Positions 28,349 to 38,400 of a stretch of 64,000 nucleotides of DNA are shown piece after piece; the stretch's first letter is position 1, and each line of letters starts with the position of its first letter. The notes below the pieces were generated by a model, which worked only from the letters and a program-made list of their open reading frames with translations, was not told the DNA's origin and did not search any database. A program made the translations under genes and the position numbers. Source of the DNA: Betaproteobacteria bacterium (lineage in GTDB: Bacteria > Pseudomonadota > Gammaproteobacteria > Burkholderiales > Burkholderiaceae_A); contig VGHN01000003.1 in assembly GCA_016868255.1 (NCBI GenBank), forward strand, positions 62,001 through 126,000, given 5' to 3'.

Positions 28349-29827
28349 ATGCTCGAGTTCATCCGCTCCAATCGCAGGCTTCTTCAGTTTGTTCTGCTGC
28401 TTTTTATCGTTCCATCGTTTGTGGTGGTCGGTGCGTGGGACATGGTCAACCCGAACGCGGGCGCCAATACGGTGGCGGTCGTCAACGGCAAGAAGATCGA
28501 CCGTTCGGCATGGGAAGAGGCCCATCGCCGCTCAATCGACAACATGAGCCAGCAGTTCGGCGGTCAACTTCCAGCCGATCTCATCAACACGCCCGCTGCG
28601 CGTCAGTCCTCGCTTGAAGAGTTGGTGACTCGTGCACTCATCATCGAGGCCGCCAATGCCCAGGGGCTTCGTGTCTCAGACGAGTTTCTGAAATCCATCA
28701 TCTCCAATATCCCGGAGTTCCAAGAGGCTGGGGTCTTCAAGCTCGAGAAGGCACAGGCATTTCTAAAGTCGCGTGGCTTGACCTCCGAGGGATTTGAAGC
28801 CGGCCTGAGACAAGACCTCTCCGCAGAGTGGCTCCCCAGGTCGATTGCTGATTCATCGATTGGATCGCGCCGACTTGCGCGTCAGCTCTCGCGCGCCGAG
28901 ACGGAGCTGCGCGAACTCCGCATCGAGCGCTTCTCGCCCCAGTCTTTCTTGTCGCAGTCGGTTCCCTCCGCCGATGAGATTCGTGCGCACTTCGATGCCA
29001 GCGCCTCTCGGTATCAGTCTGCGGAGCAGGTCGATCTCGAGCTGGTCATACTCTCTGGGCAGCGCTCTGCTGCCGACATTGAGTCCTTTGCGAACATGGT
29101 CTACGAGCAAAGCGACAGCCTCGCGCCGGCCAGCGAGAAGTTCAAGCTGCCCATCATTCGAGTGAAAAATCTGGAGCGGGGCCGATCGGTCAGCGTGGCC
29201 CAGGCAGGCAGCAACGAAGCCGCACTCGTGCTGAATCATCCCAAGCTGGCCGATCAGATCTTTCGCCCCGATGTGGTGACCGATCGCCGCAACACCGAGT
29301 CGGTTGAGATCAGACCAGGGCTGCATGCGAGTCTGCGCGTGGCCGATTATCGACCCGCACGCCCCTTGCCCTTTGATGCTGTCGCAGGCGCCATTCGAGC
29401 TGAATTGCAGCAGAAAAAGGCCGAGAAGCTTGCTGTCGATGCCGCGCTGGCATGGGGCCAGCAGTCCAATGCGGGCCGTTCAGTTCGAATTGAGCGTGCC
29501 GATGCGGCCGGTGCGATCAAGGCCGTTGGTCTTACCACCGAGTCGTCCAATGCTCGACGCGTTCTGACGGAACTCTTCTCTGACTCGCTGCGCGCGGGCC
29601 AGCCCAAGGTCATCGATTTGGGTCGCGATGGAAGTCTTGCCGTGGTCTTGGTGTCCACTCGGCTGCAGGCCTCTGATGCGCCGCTGGTTCGCCAGCGCCT
29701 GGGTGCAGCCTTCTCACTGATCGAGCAGATCGATGGCGAGGCCGCCACACGCAGTTGGCTTCAGGAAATGGAGAACCGCTACGAGGTTGAGCGTTTCCCC
29801 AAGAGGCTTGAGGCCGCCGCTTCGTAG
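28349..29827 (+). CDS. ppiD: PpiD-like periplasmic chaperone lacking the parvulin domain
   Basis: The 492-residue protein has a PpiD N-terminus (MLEFIRSNRRLLQFVLLLFI), one membrane anchor (about residues 11-29) and a SurA-like chaperone region (KIDRSAWEEAHR to about 230). PpiD of relatives has roughly 620-640 residues with a parvulin PPIase domain in the middle. Here the text passes from VDLELVILSGQRSAAD straight to IESFANMVYEQSDSLAP, which in full-length PpiD follows the parvulin domain. The C-terminal part (RNTESVEIRPGLHASLRVAD onward) is normal. The frame is intact, so it looks like a clean domain loss rather than decay. The last 49 bp overlap the convergent mnmH. Confidence 0.85.
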   Translation: MLEFIRSNRRLLQFVLLLFIVPSFVVVGAWDMVNPNAGANTVAVVNGKKIDRSAWEEAHRRSIDNMSQQFGGQLPADLINTPAARQSSLEELVTRALIIEAANAQGLRVSDEFLKSIISNIPEFQEAGVFKLEKAQAFLKSRGLTSEGFEAGLRQDLSAEWLPRSIADSSIGSRRLARQLSRAETELRELRIERFSPQSFLSQSVPSADEIRAHFDASASRYQSAEQVDLELVILSGQRSAADIESFANMVYEQSDSLAPASEKFKLPIIRVKNLERGRSVSVAQAGSNEAALVLNHPKLADQIFRPDVVTDRRNTESVEIRPGLHASLRVADYRPARPLPFDAVAGAIRAELQQKKAEKLAVDAALAWGQQSNAGRSVRIERADAAGAIKAVGLTTESSNARRVLTELFSDSLRAGQPKVIDLGRDGSLAVVLVSTRLQASDAPLVRQRLGAAFSLIEQIDGEAATRSWLQEMENRYEVERFPKRLEAAAS

Positions 29828-30858
29828 CCCTCCGGGCCAATCTCACGAATCGCCACCTTCCTCGCGTTTCCGATTTTCGGAAAGTTTCTCTGGATCGAGC
29901 GTTGGTAGCTAGGGTCGTAGTGGTCGATCAAAAGACTGTTGACCAACCCCTCCCAGTCCTTGCATTCCACGGATTTCATCCAACTGTTCAATAGCTGATG
30001 GGCCACAAGGCCTCTGAGCTTGGTGAGTTGTTCAAGCAGCGGAGCGGGGTCGGCAAGAAAGTGACGATAGTCCTCGATGAGCAGGGCAACCCGAAGGGCC
30101 TGAGGCACATCGAGTTCAATGCAGGGGCTCGCGCGAATTGCATCGATCAGGGCCTCGGGCAACTGAACATTGCCAATCTTTCTGCTCTCCGATTCAACGA
30201 AGATTGGCTGGCCCTTGGGCAGTCGATGCAGTTTTTCCCAGAGCAGGCTCTCGAACCGCTTCTGAGAGGGCTGAGAGGAGTCGGGGTGCAGCCCCAAGAT
30301 GGAGCCGCGGTGGTTGGCAAGCGCCTCTAAGTCCAAGACGGGCGCCCCCATGCGATCGAGTGCCTGCAGGAAACGGGTCTTGCCGGAGCCAGTCACTCCG
30401 CAGACCACCTGGAATTGCAGCTGCTGAACAAGCAATGGCAGCTCGGAGATCACATGGGCCCGGTAGGCCTTGTAGCCGCCTTGGAGGAGAGTGACTGGCC
30501 AGCCAACTCTCGAGAGCACGGTGGCCATTGCACCGCTTCGATTTCCACCTCGCCAGCAGTAAATCAATGGTCGCCACTGCCGAGGACGATTGACAAGCTC
30601 GTTCTCTAGGTAGCTTGCAATTCGCTTGGAGACGATGGCGGCACCCGCCCGCTTGGCCTCGAATGAGTCGGCCTTGTATTGGGTTCCAATTTGCGTTCGC
30701 TCTGCATCGGAGAGCACGGGAAGATTCGTGGCCCCCGGCAGGTGGTCATCGGCAAACTCAGAAGGACTTCGAACGTCGATGACCTCGTCAAAGCCTTGGC
30801 CTGCGGAAAATGCCTCGCCAATGGTGATCGAGACCGGATGGCTGGACCTCTGTCTCAC
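29779..30858 (-). CDS. mnmH: tRNA 2-selenouridine synthase MnmH (SelU)
   Basis: MnmH replaces sulfur by selenium in 5-methylaminomethyl-2-thiouridine at wobble position 34 of some tRNAs, by way of a geranylated intermediate. The N-terminal rhodanese domain has VIDVRSPSEFADDHLPGA and the active Cys in LIYCWRGGNRSG (about residue 98). A P-loop GVTGSGKT follows. The frame is open to 31050, but a GTG at 30858 overlaps the yfcG stop as GTGA and gives 359 residues, close to E. coli (364). It needs selenophosphate from SelD, which is not in the window. It is the last gene of the queF-mnmH series and overlaps ppiD by 49 bp. Confidence 0.93.
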   Translation of the reverse strand: MRQRSSHPVSITIGEAFSAGQGFDEVIDVRSPSEFADDHLPGATNLPVLSDAERTQIGTQYKADSFEAKRAGAAIVSKRIASYLENELVNRPRQWRPLIYCWRGGNRSGAMATVLSRVGWPVTLLQGGYKAYRAHVISELPLLVQQLQFQVVCGVTGSGKTRFLQALDRMGAPVLDLEALANHRGSILGLHPDSSQPSQKRFESLLWEKLHRLPKGQPIFVESESRKIGNVQLPEALIDAIRASPCIELDVPQALRVALLIEDYRHFLADPAPLLEQLTKLRGLVAHQLLNSWMKSVECKDWEGLVNSLLIDHYDPSYQRSIQRNFPKIGNARKVAIREIGPEGYEAAASSLLGKRSTS

Positions 30859-31541
30859 GACTGAGGCGATTGGCCAAACAAGAGTTTCTTGGCGGTTGGG
30901 TCCGTGAGAGGACGGCGGCGTTCCGCCAGAACAGCCATTCCACGCGTCACTGCGGGTCGGGCCGCGATCCTGTCGTACCAGGCCTTCACAGCCGGGAAAT
31001 CGTTGAGGTCCACGCCTTGGTTGGCGTGGGAGGCCGCCCACGCAAAACACGCAATATCGGCAATGGTGTACTGACCCGCAGCCAGGTAGCCGGTCTTCTC
31101 TAGTTGAAGGTTGAGAACGCCATAGAGGCGCTGGGCCTCCTTGCTGTAGCGGTCAATGGCGTACTCAATGGGCTGTGGTGCGTAGAGCCTGAAATGATGG
31201 GCCTGCCCAAGCATGGGACCGAACCCACCCATCTGGAACATGAGCCACTGCAAGACTTCGTAGCGCTCTCGGTCGGTGCGACCAAGGAATTGATTGGCCT
31301 TGCTTGCCAGATAGACCATGATGGCCCCCGATTCAAATAGCGAGATGGGCGCGTTGTTCGGACCATCCTCGTCCACGATGGCAGGAATCTTGTTGTTGGG
31401 ACTGATTTCAAGGAAGTCGGGCTTGAATTGATCGCCGGCGCCGATGTCGATGGCGATGGCCTCATAGGGCATATGAAGCTCCTCGAGCAGAATCGAGATC
31501 TTCTTTCCGTTGGGGGTTGGCCAGGTATAGAGCTTGATCAT
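30855..31541 (-). CDS. yfcG: Nu-class glutathione transferase, YfcG type
   Basis: The 228-residue protein is a glutathione S-transferase homologue of the YfcG group, whose E. coli member has strong disulfide reductase activity. The thioredoxin-like N-terminal domain has LYTWPTPNGKKISILLEE, with Thr/Asn in place of a catalytic Ser or Cys, then SPNNKIPAIVD and SLFESGAIMVYLA. The C-terminal helical domain has GGFGPMLGQAHHF and YTIADIACFAW. Its ATG overlaps the prmB stop as ATGA and its stop overlaps the mnmH start as GTGA. The physiological substrate is unknown. Confidence 0.9.
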   Translation of the reverse strand: MIKLYTWPTPNGKKISILLEELHMPYEAIAIDIGAGDQFKPDFLEISPNNKIPAIVDEDGPNNAPISLFESGAIMVYLASKANQFLGRTDRERYEVLQWLMFQMGGFGPMLGQAHHFRLYAPQPIEYAIDRYSKEAQRLYGVLNLQLEKTGYLAAGQYTIADIACFAWAASHANQGVDLNDFPAVKAWYDRIAARPAVTRGMAVLAERRRPLTDPTAKKLLFGQSPQS

Positions 31542-32464
31542 GGGGCGCCTTTCAACATAAAAACTTGATGACTGGTCTGGCTTGTATCGAGCCAGATTGG
31601 AGTGAGGTAGGGGAATTCTAGATCGAGCAGGTCGTCGGTGGCATCTCCCTCGTGTCCCACCTCGAGCAGAAGCCGGCCCCCCGGTGCCAGCCAGCGTTGG
31701 AAATCGCCGAGCACGCGCGCAACCACCTCCATTCCATCGGCACCGGCCGCCAGGGCCAAACGCGGTTCCCGCTGAAACTCGGCAGGCATGGCTTCGTGTT
31801 TATCCACGGGCACGTAGGGTGGGTTGCAGAGAATCAGATCGAACCGGCGCAAGTCGCTCAAAGAGAGCCCGGCAAACAGATCCGACTCGATGAGCCGCAC
31901 TCGGTCTTTGAGACCATGGTCGGTCACGTTCTCGAGTGCGAGCGAGAGTGCCTCGGGGCTGATGTCCAAGGCCGTGACTTGGCAATCGGGGAAGCGGTGG
32001 GCGGCAATAATGGCCAGGCTCGCAGACCCGCAACAGAGGTCAAGAATTTTTGCGCAGGGCGGTGGGCTTCCATCCATCGACTCGGGTGACACAATCAGCT
32101 CGGCCAGAAGTGAGCGAGGGATGATCGCGCGCGCATCGGCCCGAAAACGATAGCCAAGCAGCCAAGTCTCTTTGAGGATGTAGGCGGTTGGAATTCGCAA
32201 TTGCACTCGCTCAACAGCGGCTGCAAAGAGCTGCCCTCGCTCCAACTCAGACAACACCCGCGATTCGATTTCGCCATCGCTATCAACGGCCAGGCCAAGT
32301 GCGCCGAGTGCCAGCCAGCGTGCTTCATCGTAGGGGTCGAGCGTGCCTTGGCCGAGGCCGATGTCGTCCTCTGTCATGGCCGATTCAATCGCCTCAATCC
32401 AATTCCCAATGGTTTGCAAGTTTTCGCAGGCCCAACCCACGCCCGAGTCGATGAGCTGGCTCAT
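31538..32464 (-). CDS. prmB: 50S ribosomal protein L3 glutamine methyltransferase PrmB
   Basis: PrmB N5-methylates a glutamine of ribosomal protein L3 using S-adenosylmethionine. The class I methyltransferase motifs are ILDLCCGSASLAIIAA (SAM binding, about residues 138-153), ALDISPEAL and the glutamine-methylating NPPY (LILCNPPYVP). The PrmB subtype is supported by the N-terminal helical domain and AYILKETWLLGYRF. At 308 residues it has a normal length. The gene lies 15 bp after dapE and overlaps yfcG by 4 bp. PrmC, which methylates release factors, is the main alternative, but it usually lies beside prfA. Confidence 0.92.
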   Translation of the reverse strand: MSQLIDSGVGWACENLQTIGNWIEAIESAMTEDDIGLGQGTLDPYDEARWLALGALGLAVDSDGEIESRVLSELERGQLFAAAVERVQLRIPTAYILKETWLLGYRFRADARAIIPRSLLAELIVSPESMDGSPPPCAKILDLCCGSASLAIIAAHRFPDCQVTALDISPEALSLALENVTDHGLKDRVRLIESDLFAGLSLSDLRRFDLILCNPPYVPVDKHEAMPAEFQREPRLALAAGADGMEVVARVLGDFQRWLAPGGRLLLEVGHEGDATDDLLDLEFPYLTPIWLDTSQTSHQVFMLKGAP

Positions 32465-32479
32465 CTGTTGGATGAGTAA

Positions 32480-33640
32480 TTAGCGACTGGCAATCGCCGC
32501 GGGCTTGCGCTCGAGCAGATCGGTAATCAGTTCGAGATAGATGGCATGAAGGCCATCGAGGGCCTCGACCGCAATACGTTCGTCGATCTGGTGAATGGTG
32601 GCGTTGACCGGTCCGAACTCCACCACTTCTCGACAATGCTTGGCAATGAAACGGCCATCGGAGGTTCCACCGGTGGTGGAGAGCTCGGCCTTGATTCCTG
32701 TCTCTTTGGCGATTGCTCCACGGAGGGAATCGCAGAGGGTGCCAACTGGGGTGAGGTATGGGTCGCCACCAAGATTCCATTCAATTTGGTGTTGAAGGCC
32801 ATGTCGGTCGAGCACGGCCTCGAGTCGAGACTTCAGCGAGTCGGGGCTGCTTACTGTGGCGAAACGAAAATTAAAGGCGGCAGTGAGGGCGCCAGGAATC
32901 ACGTTGGTTGCGCCAGTGCCCGATTGAATGTTGGAGACCTGCCAGGTGGTGGGAGGGAAGTACTGATTCCCATCGTCCCATCGAATCGCAGCAAGCTCGG
33001 CCAGGGCGGGTGCAAACCGGTGAATGGGGTTTTCTGCAAGGTGCGGATAGGCGACGTGGCCCTGCTTGCCAAAGATGGTGAGTTGACCCGACAAGGACCC
33101 TCGACGGCCATTCTTAATGGTGTCGCCAAGCGATGCGCTTGAGGTGGGCTCTCCCACGAGGCAGTAGTTGAGTTGCTCGCCTCGATGGGCCAACTCACGC
33201 AGGACTTGAACGGTGCCATCGATCGCGGGGCCCTCCTCGTCGGAAGTAATGAGAAAGGCAAGGCGGCCGTTGAACTGCCCTCTGGCCTTGATAAACGACT
33301 CCGATGCTGTGACAAACGCAGCCACCGAGGACTTCATGTCGGCGGCCCCGCGTCCATAGAGTTGGCCGTCTGCAATCTCTGCGGCAAACGGGGGATGGGT
33401 CCACTTCTCTAATGGGCCGGGTGGAACGACATCGATATGGCCAGCCAGAACAAGGGTGGGCCCGGGGAGGCCGCCCTCACGCACCGCCCAGAGATTCGTC
33501 ACCTCACCATAGGGCATGATCTCCGACTTGAATCCAAGAGGTTCGAGTCGGCTGGCGATCCATTGGCAGCAGCCCTCGTCTTTCGGTGTGACCGAAGGAC
33601 GTCGAATTAACTCCTGGGCTGCAGCAAGTGTTGGGCTCAT
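32480..33640 (-). CDS. dapE: Succinyl-diaminopimelate desuccinylase DapE
   Basis: DapE hydrolyses N-succinyl-LL-diaminopimelate in the succinylase route to lysine and meso-DAP for peptidoglycan. It is a dizinc M20 enzyme with metal ligands in [12 protein letters not shown] (His, Asp), [10 protein letters not shown] (Asp) and [12 protein letters not shown] (catalytic Glu and metal Glu), and the C-terminal His in [11 protein letters not shown] and nearby. The length of 386 residues is normal. Its ATG overlaps the yffB stop as ATGA, and prmB follows after 15 bp. Confidence 0.96.
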   Translation of the reverse strand: MSPTLAAAQELIRRPSVTPKDEGCCQWIASRLEPLGFKSEIMPYGEVTNLWAVREGGLPGPTLVLAGHIDVVPPGPLEKWTHPPFAAEIADGQLYGRGAADMKSSVAAFVTASESFIKARGQFNGRLAFLITSDEEGPAIDGTVQVLRELAHRGEQLNYCLVGEPTSSASLGDTIKNGRRGSLSGQLTIFGKQGHVAYPHLAENPIHRFAPALAELAAIRWDDGNQYFPPTTWQVSNIQSGTGATNVIPGALTAAFNFRFATVSSPDSLKSRLEAVLDRHGLQHQIEWNLGGDPYLTPVGTLCDSLRGAIAKETGIKAELSTTGGTSDGRFIAKHCREVVEFGPVNATIHQIDERIAVEALDGLHAIYLELITDLLERKPAAIASR

Positions 33641-34038
33641 GTTGGGTTGCTGGTGGTGGATCGAGCGAGCAGATGGGCAGAGAAAAGATTCTCATACAAA
33701 TCGGCATTAAAACCCACAGCGAGTTGTTGACCCCAGCTTAAAACGGGGCGTTTAATCAGCATGGGTTGGACCAGGAGCAACTCCACTGCAGTGGCCTGGT
33801 CCACCACCGACTGACGGGTCTCCAGAGGGAGTTGTCGCCATGTCTGCCCCCGTCGGTTCAAGAGGCTGTCGTGCGGAATATGCTTGAGCCAATCAAGCAG
33901 CAGTATTCGGTCGGGCGGCTCTTTGCGAAGGTCGTGAAAGTCGAAGTCGAGCGCCTTCTCCTTGAGCCACTTTCGGGCCTGGCGGACCTGGTCACAGGCC
34001 ACGATGCCAAAGAGTACGATGCGCGGGGCTTCGGACAA
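33637..34038 (-). CDS. yffB: ArsC/Spx-family protein, YffB type
   Basis: A 133-residue thioredoxin-fold protein of the ArsC/Spx family. [17 protein letters not shown] has the single N-terminal Cys of the YffB group, and [10 protein letters not shown] and MLIKRPVL are also YffB landmarks. The start is a TTG at 34038, preceded by AGGGG about 9 bp upstream, within 2 bp of the dapD stop. In E. coli yffB is likewise just upstream of dapE, and here they overlap by ATGA. Its biochemical role is not established; arsenate reduction should not be assumed. Confidence 0.88.
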   Translation of the reverse strand: MSEAPRIVLFGIVACDQVRQARKWLKEKALDFDFHDLRKEPPDRILLLDWLKHIPHDSLLNRRGQTWRQLPLETRQSVVDQATAVELLLVQPMLIKRPVLSWGQQLAVGFNADLYENLFSAHLLARSTTSNPT

Positions 34039-34040
34039 CG

Positions 34041-34877
34041 CTAGTCACCCCTCAAGAGGTCATTGATGCTGGTCTTGGCGCGAGTCTGCGCGTCGACGCG
34101 CTTGACAATAATTGCGCAGGCCAGGCTGTAGCGTCCGTCGGCCGAGGGAAGGCTTCCGGGAACCACCACACTGCCTGCTGGAACACGTCCCGTGAAGGTC
34201 TCGCCGGTGGCTCTGTCGTAGATTCGGGTGGACTGGCTGATGAAGACGCCCATGGCGAGCACGGAATTCTCTTCAACGATAACGCCCTCAACGACTTCGG
34301 ATCGCGCGCCAATAAAGCAGTTGTCTTCGATGATGGTTGGATTGGCCTGTAAGGGCTCGAGCACCCCACCAATGCCAACACCACCCGAGAGGTGCACGTT
34401 CTTCCCAATCTGGGCGCAGGAGCCAACGGTGGCCCATGTATCGACCATGGTCCCTTCACCGACATAGGCACCAATGTTGACGTAAGAGGGCATCAGAATG
34501 GCGTTGCGTGCTATAAAACTCCCACGGCGTGCAACGGCTGGGGGCACGACCCGGATGCCCATTGACTGGAGCGCATCGGCGGAGAGCCCCTCGAACTTTG
34601 TTGCGACTTTGTCATAAAACTGCAGGGAACCCGCCTGCATGGGCCGGTTGTCTTCGAGTCGAAAACTCAGAAGAACGGCCTTCTTGATCCACTGGTGGGT
34701 GACCCACCCTTGCGGGGTTCGCTCAGCGACTCGGAGGCTGCCGGCGTCGAGTTCGCCGATGACGGACTCCACGACATCGCGCAGGTTTTTGGAAGCGGCG
34801 CTTGGGCTGATGGCGGCTCGGTCCTCCCAGGCCTGTTCAATAATTGATTGGCGGTTGCTTGGTGCGTGGCTGGACAT
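34041..34877 (-). CDS. dapD: Tetrahydrodipicolinate N-succinyltransferase DapD
   Basis: DapD adds succinyl from succinyl-CoA to tetrahydrodipicolinate, the step before DapC and DapE. It is a trimeric left-handed beta-helix enzyme: hexapeptide repeats run from about residue 105 to 230 ([20 protein letters not shown], then [20 protein letters not shown]). The C-terminal cap has SVVVPGSLP. Its 278 residues are typical. queF ends only 19 bp upstream and yffB begins 2 bp downstream. The aminotransferase dapC is not in the window. Confidence 0.96.
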   Translation of the reverse strand: MSSHAPSNRQSIIEQAWEDRAAISPSAASKNLRDVVESVIGELDAGSLRVAERTPQGWVTHQWIKKAVLLSFRLEDNRPMQAGSLQFYDKVATKFEGLSADALQSMGIRVVPPAVARRGSFIARNAILMPSYVNIGAYVGEGTMVDTWATVGSCAQIGKNVHLSGGVGIGGVLEPLQANPTIIEDNCFIGARSEVVEGVIVEENSVLAMGVFISQSTRIYDRATGETFTGRVPAGSVVVPGSLPSADGRYSLACAIIVKRVDAQTRAKTSINDLLRGD

Positions 34878-34896
34878 AGGTGAGTGGGCTTTCAGA

Positions 34897-35346
34897 TTAG
34901 TTATTGGCCGACGGTAGACCGGCGCCGGGATTCACAGTAGAGGGTTGCTGCGAAAAGGCGGGTACAGAAACTGGAGGCGCTGGAGACCAACCGGCCTTTC
35001 GGTGCTCGGTGACCACAGTGGTGAAGATTCCGCCGCGGACATACCAGCGGGCCGTTAGCCGAAGGTAGCGCGGTTGGGTGGCGGCCACCATGTCATTGGT
35101 GATCTGGTTGGTGACGGCCTCGTGAAACGCCCCTTCGTTTCGAAACGACCACATATAAAGCTTGAGCGCCTTGAGCTCCAAGTTCTTGTTGTCTGGGATG
35201 TAGTCCAGGGTGAAGTGGGCGAAGTCGGGCTGGCCGGTCAGCGGGCATAGACAGGTGAACTCGGGCACTTCGATGTGCACCCAGTAATCCCGACTGGGCT
35301 CGGGATTGGGGAAGGTCTCTAGGACGCGACTCGGCAGACTGGGCAT
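34897..35346 (-). CDS. queF: NADPH-dependent preQ0 reductase QueF (short form)
   Basis: QueF reduces the nitrile of preQ0 to preQ1 in queuosine synthesis (tRNA position 34). The catalytic Cys lies in [15 protein letters not shown] (about residues 28-42), the family motif is [21 protein letters not shown] and a later stretch is [16 protein letters not shown]. At 149 residues it is the short, single-domain form, not the roughly 280-residue E. coli type. A 25-residue Pro/Ser-rich tail extends past the fold. It heads the minus-strand series ending with mnmH, and its leader carries a terminator-like hairpin. Confidence 0.92.
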   Translation of the reverse strand: MPSLPSRVLETFPNPEPSRDYWVHIEVPEFTCLCPLTGQPDFAHFTLDYIPDNKNLELKALKLYMWSFRNEGAFHEAVTNQITNDMVAATQPRYLRLTARWYVRGGIFTTVVTEHRKAGWSPAPPVSVPAFSQQPSTVNPGAGLPSANN

Positions 35347-35444
35347 AAGTAAAGATGCTGTAAGTTAACGGTTATTAGTAAAAAAAAGCCGCTAAATGCT
35401 TAATTTTGCTGATAAATAACGGCTCGCCCTCGAGTGCTATTATA
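35347..35444 (-). promoter_or_regulatory. queF promoter and AT-rich leader with terminator-like hairpin
   Basis: On the minus strand a perfect TATAAT (35444 down to 35439) is followed by an AT-rich leader of about 85 nt. AGCCG (about 35424-35420) can pair with CGGCT about 28 nt later, directly before a run of seven T. GTTATT, which partly overlaps AGCCG, can instead pair with AATAAC just after the T-run, giving two exclusive folds. This looks like an attenuator. It does not match the preQ1-I aptamer consensus that I know. No -35 or Shine-Dalgarno was seen. Confidence 0.42.
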
Positions 35445-35482
35445 CCCAACCGCTCTCTTTCGCCTCTTGGCCCCCCACGCCC

Positions 35483-38400
35483 GTGCGCTTAACCCAGCTT
35501 CGACTCTCTGGCTTTAAATCCTTTGTTGACCCGACCCAGTTGCAGGTCTCGCGCCAGCTCGTGGGAATTGTCGGGCCCAATGGCTGCGGTAAATCCAATG
35601 TCATCGATGCGGTTCGTTGGGTTCTGGGCGAGTCCCGGGCGGCCGAGCTTCGCGGTGAGAACATGCATGACGTGATCTTCAATGGCTCCTCGACCCGAAA
35701 GCCGGCGGGGCGCGCAAGCGTTGAGCTCATATTTGATAACTCTGCCGGACGACTCGGTGGCCCCTGGGGTCGGTATGCGGAGTTATCGGTCAAGCGCGTG
35801 CTCTCACGCGATGGACAATCCACCTATCAAATCAATGGCCAGAACGTAAGGCGCAAGGATGTCTACGACGTCTTTTTGGGCACCGGACTCGGCCCACGTG
35901 CTTACGCCATCATCGGCCAGGGAATGATCTCGCGAGTCATCGAGTCCAAACCCGAGGAGCTTCGGGTCTTCCTCGAAGAGGCCGCGGGGGTCTCGAAATA
36001 TCGAGAGCGCCGGCGTGAGACGGAGAACCGGCTCTCCGATGCCCGAGGCAATCTTGCCAGGGTCGATGACATACGCCAGGAACTGACCAAGCGAATCGAG
36101 CAGCTTGAGGCACAGGCCCAAGTCGCCGAAGTCTTCCAAAACAAGTCCAGCGAGCGCCAATCCAAGCAGGCCTTGTTGTTGGCCGTGCGTCGTCATGAGT
36201 CCGAGCTCTCGCGATCCGCCCAGGCCTTGGAGCGTTCTCGCCTGCTCACCGACTTGGAACAGCAGCAGGCCGAACTGCGTCATTTGGAGCTTGAAATTGA
36301 GCAGGCTCGGCAGGCCCTGGAGGCAGACCAGGCCCAGAGCCAGGAAGTTCAGGCCGAGCTCTATGAGATCAATACGGCGGTGGCCCGGCAAGAAGTTGAA
36401 GACAAGAATCACTCTCAGGCCAAGGAGCGTGCTTCGGCGACACTCTCTTTGTCGACCCTAACGCTCGAGCGACTGGTGGCGGAAGAGGACGAGTTGCGAT
36501 CGGCCCTGGCAGAGCAAGAGTCCGCCCTGGAGCGGCACCTTGCCGAAATGATGCGACTTGAGGCACTGGTCACCGAGACCCGTGAGCAACTCAATCCGCA
36601 GGAAGAGAGCAGACAGGAGCAAGAGACATCCCTGCAGGAATTGCGGGCGGTGATTGCAACCCTTCAGGTTGACCAGCGCGGCAACGACGCACGGCTGCAG
36701 GAACTCATTTCTCGTCGAGACACCCTCGAGGCGCACATTGAGCGCAAATCGGTCGAGCGCGGCACCCTAGAAAGAATGGATCCCACTGCGCTGGCCTCGA
36801 TTCGTGTTCAGCAGGAGGAGGCGCAATCTCTGATTGCTTCTGCCCAGGCAAAGCTCGAGGAGACGGTGGGTCAGATCGCCACAGCGCAGCAGGAACAGGA
36901 GCAGGCCCGGGCCGATTTGCAGCAGGCGGATCAGCGTCTGGCCACCCGGGCGGCAGAGCGATCTGCACAAGAGAGCCTACTCGCCGCAATGGAGAGTCAG
37001 GGTGGCCTGCTTGAGTGGACTCGATCACAGTCTTGGGCCAAAGAGAAAATGCTCTGGGCGGGCCTGAAAGTTGAAGAGGGTTGGCAGGTGGCTGTGGGCG
37101 CGATGCTCGAGAACCGCCTGACTGCAATCCCCATTGAATCCTTGAATGTTGCCAATGACTGGACTTCGTTAAAGCCACCGGAGCGGCTCACGGTCTTCGA
37201 GCGAAATGAATCTGTTGTCTCACCGAGTCCTCGCGATGCAGGAATGGCGCCACTGGCGATGGCAGTTCGGGGAGACGATGCAGGCGCCGCCATGGCGAGG
37301 CTGTGGCTGGCTGGCATGTTTCAGGCCAAGGATTTCTCTGAGGCGATGGGCCGCCGCAACGCCCTTCAGGCCAATGAGATGTTGGTCACGCCCGAGGGGC
37401 TGGCCGTTGGGCGGACTCACATCACGATTCCCGGTGACTCGAAGGCCGACCACTCGGCACTCTTGGGGCAGCGCGATCGGGTTCGCGATTTGGCGGCAGC
37501 GGTTCGATCGGCCGAGATTCAGCAGGCCGAGGCGGCTGCTCGTCTTGCAGAACGTGATCAGGCTCTGGTCGCGATGCGTCAGGCCAGAGAGGCGGCGCAG
37601 CAGACCATCGACAAGGCAATGGCACGCGCCCATGAACTTGACTTAACTGCCGTTAGGCTTCAGGAGAAGGCCACGCGACTGGAGGCTGCAGAGAAGGAGA
37701 TCGACCGCAGCATTCTCGAGGCCCAGGCCGAACTCGAAGGCCTGGTGCAGCGCCTGCAGGAGATGGGTCGCGTCAAGGAAGACCTCGTCATTCGATTGGC
37801 GGGTCTCGCCGAACAATCGGCTGAAACCGAGGTTCGGTTGGCCGAGGCCGAGTCAAAGTGTCGCGGCCTACGTGAGTCGCTCTCGGCCGCGCAATCATCC
37901 CTTCAAGAGGCGCGCCTCGAAGAGAGAACGGCAGAGGGACAGGCCAATTCAGTTCGCACACAGATCGATGACCTTGCGCGTCGCCGCCAAGAGGCCCTCG
38001 ATCGCCAAACCGCCTCGCAGCGGGAGTTGACCGATGCGGAGGCAGCGTTGTCGCAGAGTCAACTGCAGACCCTGCTGGAGAAGCGAGTTGAGGTGGAGCG
38101 GCGGTTGTCCCAGGCCCGGGCAGTTGTGGATGCCTCTGCCGATCGCCTTCGCACCATGGATGAGTCTCGGCTTGCGATTGAGAGAAAGGCCATTCCCTTG
38201 CGCGAATCGATGTCGGCTGTTGAGGTGGCGATTGCATCTGCCACTGCAACCATCGAACAGATTGAACAGCAGATCGCGGATACCAACATTGACCTTGCAA
38301 CGGTAACGGCACAGTGGGAGGGAGGGATGCCGCCTCCTGGGTTGCCACGTCCGTCATCACTTCAGGCAGACATCAACCGGCTTGCACGCGAGATCGAGGC

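Noticed and set aside
32546-33142. 198-codon open frame antisense to dapE
   Set aside because: It lies within dapE and shows no motif; it is a shadow of a real gene.
35341-35445. AT-rich stretch as a sign of horizontal transfer or a mobile-element scar
   Set aside because: No terminal repeats, target duplications or foreign genes flank it; it is better explained as the promoter/leader between queF and smc.
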